DNA of 64,000 bases from Corynebacterium ciconiae DSM 44920 (GTDB lineage Bacteria > Actinomycetota > Actinomycetes > Mycobacteriales > Mycobacteriaceae). The notes under the pieces are model-generated. The model was not told the origin of the DNA and ran no database searches. It saw only the letters and a program-made list of their open reading frames with translations. This document shows, piece by piece, positions 19,301-27,155 of the stretch. The DNA is taken from contig NZ_CP047189.1 of assembly GCF_030440575.1 (NCBI RefSeq), positions 1,860,001 through 1,924,000 on the forward strand, in the 5' to 3' direction. Position 1 is the stretch's first letter. Every line of letters begins with the position of its first letter. Made by a program: the position numbers and the translations under genes.

Positions 19301-20101
19301 ATGAGTATCGAGACGCCTTATGAAGATCTTCTCCGCACCATTCTCGAGCAGGGCACCGTCAAGGATGACCGTACCGGCACCGGAACCATCAGCCTGTTTG
19401 CCCAGCAGATGCGGTTTAATCTCGCGGAGTCTTTCCCGCTGATCACCACCAAAAAGGTGCACATGAAATCGATCATTGGTGAGCTGTTGTGGTTTTTGCG
19501 CGGCGATTCCAATGTGGGTTTCTTGCACGAGCACGGCGTGAGCATTTGGGACGAGTGGGCGGATGAAAATGGCGATCTCGGCCCGATCTACGGTGTGCAG
19601 TGGCGCAGCTGGCCCACACCCCACGGCGGGCACATTGATCAGATTGCCCAAGCCGTAGACACCTTGCGTACCAACCCGGATTCCCGCCGCACCATTGTGA
19701 GCGCTTGGAATGTCTCCGAATTAGAAGCCATGGCCCTTCCGCCCTGCCATTTGCTTTTCCAGCTCTATGTTGCAGATGGTCGGCTCTCCTGCCAGCTTTA
19801 TCAGCGCAGCGCCGATATGTTCCTCGGTGTGCCCTTCAACATCGCTTCCTACTCCCTGCTCACCCACATGTTCGCGCAGCAGGCAGGCCTCGAAGTGGGC
19901 GAGTTTGTGTGGACCGGCGGCGATTGCCATATCTATTCCAACCACGTCGAGCAGGTTCGCACCCAGCTTGAGCGCGAGCCCCGCCCCTACCCGCAGCTTC
20001 AGCTGCGCAAGGCAGAGTCCATGTTTGACTACGACTTCTCCGATATCGAGATCATCGGCTACGACCCGCACCCAGCCATTCGTGGCCAGGTGGCGGTATA
20101 G
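19301..20101 (+). CDS. thyA: Thymidylate synthase
   Basis: Methylates dUMP to dTMP using 5,10-methylenetetrahydrofolate, producing dihydrofolate. 266 residues, the usual length for the short ThyA class. Motifs: DDRTGTGT (phosphate-binding Arg loop), [16 protein letters not shown], the catalytic cysteine C149 in [31 protein letters not shown] (folate/nucleotide site with the conserved Asp and Asn) and DCHIYSNH. Start at ATG 19301 (MSIETPYED); a -10 box 8 nt upstream indicates a leaderless transcript. folA follows after 23 nt, so the enzyme making dihydrofolate is co-transcribed with the one reducing it. Confidence 0.98.
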   Translation: MSIETPYEDLLRTILEQGTVKDDRTGTGTISLFAQQMRFNLAESFPLITTKKVHMKSIIGELLWFLRGDSNVGFLHEHGVSIWDEWADENGDLGPIYGVQWRSWPTPHGGHIDQIAQAVDTLRTNPDSRRTIVSAWNVSELEAMALPPCHLLFQLYVADGRLSCQLYQRSADMFLGVPFNIASYSLLTHMFAQQAGLEVGEFVWTGGDCHIYSNHVEQVRTQLEREPRPYPQLQLRKAESMFDYDFSDIEIIGYDPHPAIRGQVAV

Positions 20102-20124
20102 CCGGCGCGGAAAGGAGTAGGTGG

Positions 20125-20637
20125 ATGATCGGCGCTATCTGGGCGCAGTCCCTTGACGGGGTCATCGGCGACGGCCGCGATATGCCCTGGCATATTCCCG
20201 AGGATCTCGCCCATTTCAAAGAGATCACCTCTGGCCATCCTGTGCTCATGGGGCGCGCAACCTGGGAGTCCCTGCCGCCCGCGGTGCGCCCCCTGCCGGG
20301 CCGGCGCAACCTAGTGGTTTCCACCCGCGCGCCCGGACAGTGGTCCACTGGCGCCGAGGTGCTGCCCGATCTACACACCCTGCCCGAGTGCGACACCCTG
20401 TGGGTAATGGGCGGCGGCAGCATCTATCAGGCTGTGCTCGATCGCTGTGAGCGGGTTGAGATCACGCTTATCGACGCCACCCTCGCCCCCACACTCGGCG
20501 CTGCCGCGGTGTACGCCCCCGCGCTGCCCGAGGACTTCGAGTTGTGCTCGGACAGCGGCTGGCGTGACTCCTCTGGCGGCTGGCGCTACTGCTTCCGCAG
20601 CTATCAGCGGACTGCAGCCGCAATAGATGCCCCATGA
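20125..20637 (+). CDS. folA: Dihydrofolate reductase
   Basis: NADPH-dependent reduction of dihydrofolate to tetrahydrofolate, regenerating the cofactor consumed by ThyA. 170 residues. Visible are IWAQSLDGVIG (N-terminal strand and loop), MPWHIPEDLAHFK with the substrate-binding acid D27, MGRATWESLP (NADPH site), RRNLVVSTR and the second Gly loop VMGGGSIYQAVL. A strong ribosome binding site (GGAAAGGAG at 20108-20116) precedes the ATG, in contrast to the leaderless thyA start; the gene is therefore read from the thyA transcript. Confidence 0.97.
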   Translation: MIGAIWAQSLDGVIGDGRDMPWHIPEDLAHFKEITSGHPVLMGRATWESLPPAVRPLPGRRNLVVSTRAPGQWSTGAEVLPDLHTLPECDTLWVMGGGSIYQAVLDRCERVEITLIDATLAPTLGAAAVYAPALPEDFELCSDSGWRDSSGGWRYCFRSYQRTAAAIDAP

Positions 20638-20674
20638 GTGCGGGTGAACGCGCAGATGTGGCACAGTAGAGACT

Positions 20675-20920
20675 ATGGCTAATGTAACTTTGTACACCAC
20701 CTCGTGGTGCCCTTTTTGTCAGCGCCTGAAGAAGGCTTTGAACCGTACTAATACTCCCTTCGACGAGATCGACGTGGAGCAGGACTCCGAGGCTGCCGCC
20801 TGGGTGGAGTCTGTTAATGACGGCAACCGTGTCGTGCCCACCGTGAAGTACTCCGATGGTTCGACCGCCACCAACCCAGCTGCCTCCGAGGTGCGTGCCA
20901 AGCTCGAGGAGCTCGGCTAA
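20675..20920 (+). CDS. Mycoredoxin-1-like glutaredoxin
   Basis: 81-residue thioredoxin-fold protein with the dithiol motif CPFC (C12, C15) in TSWCPFCQRLKKAL and the cis-Pro loop RVVPTVKYSDGS. Small actinobacterial glutaredoxin-like proteins of this length are mycoredoxins, which reduce mycothiol mixed disulfides in place of glutathione-dependent glutaredoxins. The C-terminal SDGSTATNPAASEVRAKLEE matches that group. C. glutamicum and M. tuberculosis Mrx1 use CPYC/CGYC as I recall, so CPFC is a conservative variant. It lies 37 nt after folA and is closed by a strong bidirectional hairpin. No ribosome binding site is clear. Mycothiol dependence is inferred from lineage. Confidence 0.87.
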   Translation: MANVTLYTTSWCPFCQRLKKALNRTNTPFDEIDVEQDSEAAAWVESVNDGNRVVPTVKYSDGSTATNPAASEVRAKLEELG

Positions 20921-20939
20921 ACACCCCGTTTATACACCG

Positions 20940-20987
20940 CAAGGGCGGGGATCTCACCACATTCGACTGTGGGGATCCCCGCCCTTG
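20940..20987. terminator. Bidirectional terminator between mycoredoxin and cobF
   Basis: Perfect 13-bp arms CAAGGGCGGGGAT (20940-20952) and ATCCCCGCCCTTG (20975-20987) enclosing a second small stem (CCACATTCGACTGTGG). Confidence 0.8.
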
Positions 20988-20995
20988 TGTTGTGC

Positions 20996-21757
20996 TTATT
21001 GCTGGGGCGAGGGATTTTCCTCGCGCAGCAGGTAGATATCCATTATCCAGCCGTGCTCGGCGCGCAGCTGCTGTTTCAGCTCGGCGATCTCGGCACCGAT
21101 CTCACTGACTCTACCGCGGCGCAGTACCTGCCAGTCCGTGGAGAGATAGGCGCCCCAATAGATCACGGTGTTTTCTGTGTAGTGTTCCATCCACCCTGCT
21201 CCCCCATCGAGCATCACCACGCAGTTCGCCCGATCATCAGCACTAGTGGCTGCCAGTCTGCGGGCGGTGGTGACATGAATGGCCTCACCGATCCGATTAA
21301 GCAGGATTCCGTGCGCTGCAGTGAGCGCCTGGATTGCCGTGATACCCGGATATATCGAGCGGCTGTGTGGCGTCTCCAACGAATCCAAGATACGCAGCGT
21401 GGAATCGTAAAGGGAAGGATCGCCCCACACGAGGAATGCGGCGGTGCCGCCTGCGGGTAGGTGCTCGCTTAAGGCGGCATCGATACGCTGCGCGCGGGCG
21501 CGGTGCCAGCGTTTGACTTCCTCGCGGTAGTTCTCGGGGTGGCGGTCGCGGGGCGGATCGGGGATGCTCACAAGCCGTACATGCGGGGCATGAGCCGCGA
21601 TAATGCGCTCACGCACCGCCATCAGCTCGGCTTTGTCTTCTCCCTTATCAAGACTCAAGACGCAATCTGCGCTAGCCAGCGCGGCGATTGCGTCTTGGGT
21701 GATATGCCCGGGGCTTCCGGCGCCAATCCCGATCACACTAATGTGCATCTCGTTCAT
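20996..21757 (-). CDS. cobF: Precorrin-6A synthase (deacetylating) CobF
   Basis: S-adenosylmethionine-dependent methyltransferase of the tetrapyrrole methylase fold; CobF methylates C1 of precorrin-5 with loss of acetate in aerobic cobalamin synthesis. The 253-residue product shows the family start HISVIGIGAGSPGHIT (SAM-binding glycine loop), VWGDPSLYDSTLRIL and YPGITAIQAL, with the CobF-type N-terminus and length. No other cob/cbi gene is in the window. A lone cobF occurs in several corynebacteria that lack de novo corrin-ring synthesis, so its present substrate is uncertain. The ATG at 21757 lies 15 nt after the stop of the upstream small gene, suggesting a two-gene unit; an in-frame ATG three codons later is possible. 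Confidence 0.85.
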   Translation of the reverse strand: MNEMHISVIGIGAGSPGHITQDAIAALASADCVLSLDKGEDKAELMAVRERIIAAHAPHVRLVSIPDPPRDRHPENYREEVKRWHRARAQRIDAALSEHLPAGGTAAFLVWGDPSLYDSTLRILDSLETPHSRSIYPGITAIQALTAAHGILLNRIGEAIHVTTARRLAATSADDRANCVVMLDGGAGWMEHYTENTVIYWGAYLSTDWQVLRRGRVSEIGAEIAELKQQLRAEHGWIMDIYLLREENPSPQQ

Positions 21758-21772
21758 GGTGGCGGTAATGGT

Positions 21773-22054
21773 TTACTCGCCCTCTTCGTCGTGAGCGCCG
21801 AAGAGCTCCGCCATCTCCTGCGGATCGAGGCCGTGGTGCAGATCGGAGAACGCTGCGGAGAAAATCTGCTGCAGGTAGAGCTCACAAGCAGCAGCCAGCT
21901 GCTTAGAGTCAAACTTATTCAGCAGCATCAGACGCTTAGTGGAGCCATCCTCCAGAATCTGATCCACGGCGAGAACCGGAACTTCGTGGTCAATGACAGT
22001 GTGCACGCGGATATCGCGGCGCTGAACGTCAGTAAACGTTGGTCGTGCAGACAT
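21773..22054 (-). CDS. Conserved hypothetical small acidic protein
   Basis: 93-residue protein starting MSARPTFTDVQRRDIR at 22054, preceded by GGTAGG. It is acidic at the C-terminus (ELFGAHDEEGE) with a central predicted beta region (VHTVIDHEVPVLAVDQIL) and a helical second half (KQLAAACELYLQQIFSAAFSDL). No signal peptide or membrane segment. I do not recognise the family. It sits directly upstream of cobF with a 15-bp gap, so the two are probably co-transcribed, but no functional link is evident. Confidence 0.7.
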   Translation of the reverse strand: MSARPTFTDVQRRDIRVHTVIDHEVPVLAVDQILEDGSTKRLMLLNKFDSKQLAAACELYLQQIFSAAFSDLHHGLDPQEMAELFGAHDEEGE

Positions 22055-22430
22055 GGGGAACCTACCTATACAGTCACGAAAATCTGAATACCTACAACAG
22101 TAGGCGTTTGCTGCCACTTATGCGCGGCTTTAGTGCAATACACCCCCGCTGTGGGCCACGCCGGGCACGAAGTTACGTTCTTTCCACCCCCACACGCGCA
22201 CACCTCAACCGTCCATCCACCGCTAAGCGCAGCCCCGATTCACATTTCATAGCGCCGTTGAGGTGCACAAATGCCCCGCCGCCCGTCTCTTGCAATCCCG
22301 CGGACCTTTGGCGGCAGTGGCTAGATCAATCACGCATTCTCACTGTGGATCACCCGCACCTTAGCTAGACTTGGGCCCCATATATCCAGTACACGCTGGA
22401 TCATTGCCCGCCTCTACGAAGGGAGCTCGT
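22055..22430. other. Divergent intergenic region
   Basis: Spacer between the small protein (-) and the lipoprotein gene (+). Apart from the -10 box at 22366 I see no gene, repeat or structured element; the open frames here have no coding character. Confidence 0.5.
22366..22371 (+). promoter_or_regulatory. -10 box TAGACT of the lipoprotein gene
   Basis: TAGACT with a predicted start of transcription near 22379, giving a leader of about 50 nt that includes the ribosome binding site AAGGGAG. Confidence 0.4.
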
Positions 22431-23264
22431 GTGCGCCTGACACCCCGACCCACCACGAGAGCACTCACCACCGCCGTCCTCGGCACCACCGCTGTACTGC
22501 TTGCCGGCTGTGGCGGTTCGAATGATTCCGCCCCAGATGCAGCTGGCAGTACAGCCACCGTCACCGCCACAGAAACAGAGGTTGTGGACGCCGATACGTC
22601 TACATCCACCAAGCCGGCGAAGGACGAACCTCGCAGCGAGGAGGACTACCTGCGCTACACCCCAGTCGCGAGCACCAGCGAGCTGTTTGCCAAGAACGTG
22701 CGCGACGCCTTCGCCACCCAGTGGGTAGAGACCGGCAACACGGAAGTCAGTATTGAGGCAATGTCTCCCGTGACCATGGAGAGCTACACCCTAAAGTGCA
22801 GCGGCGATCACGTTGTGCGCTGCACCGGTGGTAACGACGCAGAGGTGATGTTGTATGACAGCACCGTGAAGCCGGGTGAGGATGGGGCCGCTGATTTTCC
22901 CCAACTGGGCGATGATGAGCCTCAGACCATCAGCGGCGTTGTCCACTATCTGGACGGCGATGAGTTCCTCGACACCTACGGTGAGATCTTCCCCTTTGGC
23001 ACGCCAGTCACCTCGAAAGTGCTTTTCATCGAGCTCGATGAACCCAGCGTGGTTCGCGGCATGAACATCATGAACGGCACCCAAGTAATCCTCGACCAGA
23101 CCTACCGAGTTGGCATCGGCAACAACGCCGAGGATGCTGCACGCACGAACTTGGCAGGCAAGGATGGCGAGCACGTCACCTTGAAGGTTTCTCCGAGCCA
23201 ATGCTGGTGGCCCAACGATCCCGTGCCGCCAGGGTGGGCATTGCGCTGCGACGCCGACGTCTAG
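22431..23264 (+). CDS. Putative secreted lipoprotein, unknown function
   Basis: 277-residue product. The GTG at 22431 is chosen because AAGGGAG (22419-22425) lies at ideal spacing; the frame is open further upstream without support. The N-terminus has a basic stretch (RLTPRPTTRAL), a hydrophobic core (TTAVLGTTAVLL) and the lipobox LAGC, so it should be exported and lipidated. A Thr/Ala/Glu-rich linker follows (SEYE-free, acidic), then a globular region with paired cysteines (KCSGDHVVRCTGG and QCWWPNDPVPPGWALRC). I do not recognise the family. Its stop shares CTAG (23261-23264) with the stop of the convergent kinase-like gene. Confidence 0.7.
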   Translation: MRLTPRPTTRALTTAVLGTTAVLLAGCGGSNDSAPDAAGSTATVTATETEVVDADTSTSTKPAKDEPRSEEDYLRYTPVASTSELFAKNVRDAFATQWVETGNTEVSIEAMSPVTMESYTLKCSGDHVVRCTGGNDAEVMLYDSTVKPGEDGAADFPQLGDDEPQTISGVVHYLDGDEFLDTYGEIFPFGTPVTSKVLFIELDEPSVVRGMNIMNGTQVILDQTYRVGIGNNAEDAARTNLAGKDGEHVTLKVSPSQCWWPNDPVPPGWALRCDADV

Positions 23265-23845
23265 TCCGCCGACTCGGACCACTGCGTCGCTAGCGAGAGC
23301 GCCGCGCGAAGTTCGCGGAGGTTGCCTACCCGCACCACCGCCGGCCCAGTAGGGTCAGCCTCCCACGCGCGCATGTGGCCTCTTTTCCGGCTGAAAGTCT
23401 GCAGATGCCACACAAGGATGGACTGGCGGCTGAAGAACGACTGCCGCCACGATTCTTGATTCCCGTTACACACCGTGGTGCGGTGGCATGCTCGCCTCAC
23501 GGTGCGCCGTAGTAGCTGAGCGAAGGTGCGGGCCCGAGAATAATCCAGGCACACCACAATCTCTGCCCTGTCTAGGGCATGCTCGCGCCAGGCGCCCCAC
23601 GCGCTATCAAGCACCCAGCGATCTCCAGCAAGAAGACTGCGGGCGATTTCCTTTTGATCCTGCTCATCTCTGGTAGTCCACGGCGCATCGGCAGCGGGCA
23701 CAAAACCGATTTCGCTATCGCCATCGATCAACGGCACGCCCCGCGCCTGAGCTAGCTGCCGCGCCGTGGTGGATTTTCCCGCACCGCTAACACCGAAGAA
23801 AAGGATGCGTTGCGCATGACGTATCTGCTCCTTTGTGGCCTGCAC
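23261..23845 (-). CDS. P-loop kinase-like protein (DNA topology modulation FlaR-like)
   Basis: 194-residue nucleotide-binding protein with Walker A GVSGAGKSTTA near the N-terminus, VPLIDGDSEIGFVP (substrate/lid entry), a predicted Walker B strand RAEIVVCLDYSRARTFAQLLRRTVRR and RQSILVWHLQTFSRKR. This arrangement matches the adenylate-kinase-related proteins annotated as topology modulation protein/FlaR. The real substrate of that group is unknown; the name should not be taken as function. It lies convergent to the lipoprotein gene and next to the decayed phage region. Confidence 0.75.
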   Translation of the reverse strand: MQATKEQIRHAQRILFFGVSGAGKSTTARQLAQARGVPLIDGDSEIGFVPAADAPWTTRDEQDQKEIARSLLAGDRWVLDSAWGAWREHALDRAEIVVCLDYSRARTFAQLLRRTVRRACHRTTVCNGNQESWRQSFFSRQSILVWHLQTFSRKRGHMRAWEADPTGPAVVRVGNLRELRAALSLATQWSESAD

Positions 23846-24052
23846 TCACTTCCTCCTCTCTATCTCTAATTCGGACAACGCTCCAGCCAACCGCAGAATC
23901 TACCTCATCGTTGTGGCAGGTTCTGCCCACCTCACCGCCCTCGGCGCTTAAGCGCTTGCGCTTGCGCAATTCGGAGGCATCCGTTTGTTGGGCTCCACTA
24001 AACTAGCCCAGTACCCCATGTCTTCCTATACGCTCCACCAAGAAGGCTCACC

Positions 24053-24693
24053 TTGCCCCCACTGAACGTTAAAACCATCGAAGAGCGCGTCAAGGCCCTC
24101 GCCGGCCAAGAGCTCAACGATGAGCTGCGGTAGAAAGGCAAGATCGCAGTCCTCGCTTGTGGTTACTAAGGCGGGGTCGGCGCGCTGAAAGCCATAGGCA
24201 CACTCCATATGGGACTGGCTGAGTCCGAACTTCGACCGCTGGTGGACGCAAGGCGGGAAGCCAACCCGGACGTAGTTCAACTGCGATCTGACATCAACAC
24301 CGCTGCGATCGAAACGACCTCTATCCGCCACCCCATCTAGGTCGAACCGCTGACCTCCACGATCGAATGCGAGATCAGGTTCATCGCCCTACCATCTGGG
24401 CGTCGGCTTGCCTATATGAAGCTACAGCTGGGCGAGAACGAGTTCGGAGGCACCAACATCCTCCACGAAGGCATCACCACCGGACATTAATGGGCCAGCT
24501 CGAGACCTACAGCGGGAAAATCACCGAGAACATCGTCCAGTCCGTCGCCCGCGACCTACTGACCTACGGTATGCACCGAGTCAGTGATGCTGAGCATCGG
24601 ATCGTCATGAACGTCCATGACGAGATCGCCTTCGAAACCAACACCGCCACCTTCGAGGAGATCTGTGCACTCATGGCCACCGCCCTAGATTAG
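24053..24693 (+). pseudogene. Remnant of a phage-type family A DNA polymerase (C-terminal part)
   Basis: Two frames together spell the C-terminal palm region of a phage DNA polymerase I. Frame one (24053 to about 24490) reads KGKIAVLACGY-stop-GGVGALKA, then ALPSGRRLAYMKLQLGENEF, with in-frame stops at the positions corresponding to about 24131, 24167 and 24338. A single missing base near 24495 shifts the reading to LETYSGKITENIVQSVARDL and IVMNVHDEIAFET, which holds the conserved HDE of motif C, ending at 24693. The order KGKIA..LGY..GVGALK / LPSGRRLAY / ETYGGK / NIVQ.ARD / HDE matches prophage polymerases. It is clearly non-functional; the N-terminal two thirds are missing. Confidence 0.8.
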
Positions 24694-24737
24694 GCTCAGT
24701 GCGAGCCGTTGTCGGCAAATGAATATGCGTGTGACTC

Positions 24738-25493
24738 CTATTTGAAGGACTGAGCGTTGTTCGCAAGGATCTTGGACAGCTGTGCCGTCCGCTCGGTATC
24801 GGCCCTAGAGGCGGAAGCATGGTTAATCTTCGCAATGCGTGGTTCCTCACCAGCGAACAGGCTCCTCACCACCTGTTCAATGGGCCCGCTCCCACGCTTT
24901 TTGCCCGTCAGCCAGTCATAAGCGTGGCCGCCGAGGGCAACAAGGAGCGGGGCGGTGTCGTTGTTGCCTCGCATGCAGATTTCGAGTTCGACTTCCAGAA
25001 GCTCAGCACATCGCACTACATGGTCATGGGACGCCTTGTCTGCCTTGATCCGTTTCTGGAGCGCCGTTCCGTCGCGAGTGGGAACGAGTTTGAACACGTC
25101 CGTCATGTACGGAGCTGGAGTGAGCTCACCATGCTCGCGCGGGATTGTTTCGAGCGCAGCTGGCAGGGATCTCGATAGACGCAGGTCACCTGCGTGTTTA
25201 GCGGTGTGGAAGTTCCTCCAATCCTCGATGTCGCAAGCCACGTCACTGCCACCCCAGTTCACACCGAAAAGGACAAGGGCCGTTGTTAACGGTGCAAGTC
25301 CACTGAACTCCTTCTCGCTGCTCGCAGTAATCGGTGCAAGGTCATCACGGGTAGTTCCCCAGCGTGCCCATGAAGCTGCCTGCCCGAGTCGAAACTTCCG
25401 GCCCGCTATATCGGCGTCGGGGATTGAGGCGTCGCTGATATCGAGGGCCCGCAGTTCTTCATAGATCTCCCAGCTCACGCTCGTAGCCGACAT
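24738..25493 (-). CDS. Uracil-DNA-glycosylase-superfamily-like protein in phage remnant
   Basis: Intact 251-residue ORF with an excellent ribosome binding site (GAGGTGAAGT directly before ATG 25493), opposite in strand to the surrounding debris. I do not recognise a named family, but the order of motifs resembles the UDG superfamily: ALVLFGVNWGGSD (motif A-like, after a beta strand), APYMTDVFKLVP, a LEVELEICMRGN helix, APLLVALGGHAYDWL, and RIAKINHASASR (H-x-S, motif B-like). The asp/asn in the first motif would be the catalytic position if the resemblance is real. Being uninterrupted among pseudogenes suggests retention or recent arrival. Alternative: an uncharacterised phage protein unrelated to UDG. 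Confidence 0.55.
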   Translation of the reverse strand: MSATSVSWEIYEELRALDISDASIPDADIAGRKFRLGQAASWARWGTTRDDLAPITASSEKEFSGLAPLTTALVLFGVNWGGSDVACDIEDWRNFHTAKHAGDLRLSRSLPAALETIPREHGELTPAPYMTDVFKLVPTRDGTALQKRIKADKASHDHVVRCAELLEVELEICMRGNNDTAPLLVALGGHAYDWLTGKKRGSGPIEQVVRSLFAGEEPRIAKINHASASRADTERTAQLSKILANNAQSFK

Positions 25494-25727
25494 ACTTCAC
25501 CTCATTGTCGTGAATTGCTGAAAAGCCTGACAACCTCGCGCCGATGCCAAGGTGATTGCTTCCAACCACTTTACCGACGGCGTCTCCGCACCATACTCAT
25601 GACATGCATAAACGCGCGGGTCTGCTTAACACTTTCTGATTGCTCGGCAGTGGGGTGATAGCTCCGATTGTGCAGCACCATCCGGTGCGTTTGCCTACGT
25701 GGGGTTCTCGGAAAGGAGTGCCCTGCG

Positions 25728-25927
25728 ATGGCACACACCACAGATCCCAGAGCCGAGCTGTTCCTCGAGCACGCTCGCACCGAGCCCGAGGCGGCACTGA
25801 TCGCTACTCTCGGGATGATCGTCTACCACCCCAGATCGCCACGCTACGTGCAGTCAACCGAGCGCAGTCTGCGACTATCACCGCGCTCAACGACGTCGTC
25901 GCTGCCCAGGGAGGTGATGAAGCATGA
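25728..25927 (+). pseudogene. Small phage gene broken by a frameshift
   Basis: A good ribosome binding site (GAAAGGAG at 25711-25718) precedes ATG 25728. The start reads MAHTTDPRAELFLEHARTE and LIATLGMIV, then around 25830 the sensible reading moves to another frame, QIATLRAVNRAQSATITALN, ending with a TGA at 25925-25927 that overlaps the next start codon (ATGA). Only the composite of the two frames gives a plausible small helical protein, so one indel has broken the gene. Family unknown. Confidence 0.55.
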
Positions 25928-26367
25928 ACACACTCCTGTTGGATCCCGAACTTGATTTTTCACCCCGCAACACTGAGGGCTCCCCAGCCCCCACCGCATA
26001 TGAGGCGCTGACGAGTCTGCAGCGCGCCCAGTACGGCTACCGCCCCTTGGTCTACGTCTATCCACCGTACTCCGATGGCATTGCGGCCAACGTGGAACTC
26101 GCCCGAGCCTTCTGTGCGCATGCGGTAACGCGTCGCAATATTCCGCTCGCTCCGCACCTGTACTACTCGCTATTCATGGATGACAACGACCCCGCAGACC
26201 GTAAGCTGGTGGTGTTCACGGGCCGGATCCTGCTCTCTAGGCCCGAAGCTACTTGGGTTTATACGGATCGTGCGGCGGTGGGGATGCGTGCCGAAATTAG
26301 CTGGGCACACCACCTCGACCTTCCTATCAAATACTTCGACGTCGACTTCGAAGAGTTCACCCCATGA
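25924..26367 (+). CDS. DUF4406/DUF7768-like phage protein
   Basis: 147 residues, with a near-perfect ribosome binding site (GGAGGTGAT at 25911-25919) before ATG 25924. The core LVYVYPPYSDGIAANVELAR, AVTRRNIPLAPHLYYSLFMD, DNDPADRKLVVFTGRILL and GMRAEISWAHHLDLPIKYF matches small nucleoside-2-deoxyribosyltransferase-like proteins common in actinophages (DUF4406/DUF7768). The family usually carries a conserved Tyr/Glu pair at SPY and the MxxEI helix; both are recognisable here (PPY, MRAEI). Starts and stops overlap its neighbours by ATGA on both sides, a typical phage-cassette layout. The frame is intact but its promoter and partners are decayed. Confidence 0.65.
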   Translation: MNTLLLDPELDFSPRNTEGSPAPTAYEALTSLQRAQYGYRPLVYVYPPYSDGIAANVELARAFCAHAVTRRNIPLAPHLYYSLFMDDNDPADRKLVVFTGRILLSRPEATWVYTDRAAVGMRAEISWAHHLDLPIKYFDVDFEEFTP

Positions 26368-26531
26368 ACTCGATGACCATTGACACCGCGCAGGTGGCCG
26401 GTCAGCAGAACAACGCCCACTACCCGAACCACCACGTCGTCATCAACGCAGCCAACCTCGAAGCCGTCGCTCAGCTCGATCACGTCGTCGCTGAATACCA
26501 AGGCGGGCGGTGCTCCGACGCAGATTCGTGA
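26364..26531 (+). pseudogene. Small phage ORF, probably truncated by frameshift
   Basis: Begins with ATG in the ATGA overlap with the preceding stop and reads 55 residues (MNSMTIDTAQVAGQQ...). After the helix VINAANLEAVAQLDHVVAEY the frame runs into a stop at 26529, while the +1 frame continues as APTQIRDLELSGHGR. A frameshift near 26505 is likely. Not recognised. Confidence 0.4.
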
Positions 26532-26776
26532 CCTCGAACTGTCTGGGCATGGACGTAGGCAATTACCACACGGTCGAGCCCGCCGACTGGATCACCCCAT
26601 CGCCCCTTTTGCCTAGCCAGTGCCGGGGTGGCGTTCATGACCGCTACCAGCAAGAATCATCTGAGGGGGAAGGACGCAATCGGGGCTAGGCCGCGCTTCC
26701 ACGCCTAGTCCCAATCGAAAGTATCTCGGAAGGGGCCACGTACGCAGGACTCAAGAAATGCCTCGCTAAGAGGCTC

Positions 26777-26980
26777 ATGTCCTTTGACCCGAGGGCGGTG
26801 GACGCGGGCCGCTTGATCTACGGCCAAGACGCACCCGAGGTCATCATCCGCGACGTCGAGGTGGAGCTCGCGATTCCTGACCAGCTCGCCGCCCATGGCA
26901 CGCCCCTGCACTCATTAACGAATGACGAAGTCTCCACCGCACTCGAGACGGCTACAGGCGAGGTGCTCGAAACCTTCTAG
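26777..26980 (+). pseudogene. Unrecognised ORF fragment in phage remnant
   Basis: 67-residue open stretch (MSFDPRAVDAGRLIYGQDAP ... ALETATGEVLETF) whose frame also extends upstream to about 26702 without a start. It has normal coding composition but no ribosome binding site and no recognised family. Taken as a fragment of a larger phage or transposon gene. Confidence 0.3.
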
Positions 26981-27155
26981 CCGCGTGGCGAACTGGCTAA
27001 GGCCTCGGGGAAGAAATACGCTGCAATGCAGCATGTGACAGGTCATGATGGGCGCGTGCTGGGCCCCTCCGGTTCCACAGGGCAGTGCACACAGGGCATT
27101 TCACTGACTTCCTCATCCAAGTCCAGAGCCAACCCGCAGTAGCGAGCGCGACAAC

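Noticed and set aside
23850..24052. attL site as a duplicate of the tRNA-Arg 3' end
   Set aside because: I searched for the tRNA 3' sequence on the left side of the phage remnant and found no repeat, so no attachment pair is claimed.
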